This document shows, one piece after another, positions 63,937-64,000 of a stretch of 64,000 nt of DNA. Source of the stretch: CAYNST01 sp964399955 (GTDB lineage Bacteria; Pseudomonadota; Gammaproteobacteria; Pseudomonadales; Cellvibrionaceae). The position numbers and the translations under genes were made by a program. Position 1 is the stretch's first letter; the number at the start of each line of letters is the position of its first letter. The stretch covers positions 98,487-162,486 of the forward strand of contig CAYNST010000001.1 in the NCBI GenBank assembly GCA_964399955.1. The letters are read 5' to 3'. The notes beneath the pieces were generated by a model. That model ran no database searches, was not told the origin of the DNA, and was given only the letters and a program-made list of their open reading frames with translations.

Positions 63937-64000
63937 TTATGAAAGTTTAGGGTCTGTTGACGTTTCCTCATCACCACTGCTGGAGGCCATTTTTTCGTCT
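63937..64000 (-). CDS. C-terminal end of an upstream gene, probably rluC
   Basis: Only the last 20 residues and stop are in the window (DEKMASSSGDEETSTDPKLS). The sequence itself does not identify the family; rluC (23S rRNA pseudouridine synthase) is inferred from gene order next to the HAD-sppA pair. Confidence 0.55.
   Translation of the reverse strand, partial: DEKMASSSGDEETSTDPKLS

Overview
The window is a dense, moderately GC-rich stretch of bacterial chromosome, almost entirely housekeeping genes. It suggests a gammaproteobacterium, probably close to the Pseudomonadales/Cellvibrionales side. Reasons: a 180-kDa-class NAD-glutamate dehydrogenase, a type IV pilus PilZ protein between tatD and holB, a cysB-cysH pair using an APS-type reductase, thrH, and gene orders that I remember from Pseudomonas-type genomes (cysG-serS-rarA-lolA-ftsK-trxB-aat-bpt-infA-clpA-clpS-cspD, and rluC-HAD-sppA-maf-yceD-rpmF-plsX-fabD-fabG-acpP-fabF-pabC-mltG-tmk-holB-pilZ-tatD). 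The genus cannot be fixed from this sequence alone. I see no tRNA or rRNA gene, CRISPR array, insertion sequence, prophage or integrase.

Layout. 1-4567 (-): most of the NAD-glutamate dehydrogenase, cut by the left edge. 4887-11933 (+): a six-gene MoxR/DUF58/von Willebrand A/BatD (Bat-type) operon with overlapping starts and stops. 12230-14674 (+): a large beta-propeller lipoprotein of unknown role. 14913-24117 (-): glutathione reductase, a small Arg-rich protein, cysG, serS, rarA, lolA, ftsK. 24483-27222 (+): trxB, aat, bpt, infA; opposite them clpA-clpS (-) and the divergent cspD (+). Trx reductase, the two N-end-rule transferases, the ClpS adaptor and the ClpA unfoldase thus lie together: aat and bpt attach leucine to protein N-termini that ClpS delivers to ClpAP. 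30621-36995 (+): rluE, nudJ, mnmA, hflD, purB, roxA and a two-domain acetyltransferase, mostly RNA and ribosome modification plus purine synthesis. 37009-41405: a small Rieske protein, pabB, thrH, cysH and cysB. 41805-47553 (-): a universal stress protein, then yajC-desulfhydrase/deaminase-alanine symporter-nucleotidase, and an AraC regulator. 47779-52603 (-): bcp, mdh, dimeric dUTPase, tatD, pilZ, holB; then a divergent RluA-type pseudouridine synthase. 53334-64000: tmk, mltG, pabC and the fatty-acid/phospholipid cluster fabF-acpP-fabG-fabD-plsX-rpmF-yceD, then maf (+), sppA, a HAD phosphatase and the last codons of probable rluC.

Most genes belong to named families and I could check catalytic motifs in the translations. 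The least explained items are the propeller lipoprotein with an acidic insert (12230-14674), the C-terminal half of the acetyltransferase (36039-36995), the Arg-rich 80-residue protein (16556-16798), and yajC heading an amino-acid/nucleotide catabolic cluster away from its usual secDF context. I found no convincing undescribed multi-gene system here.
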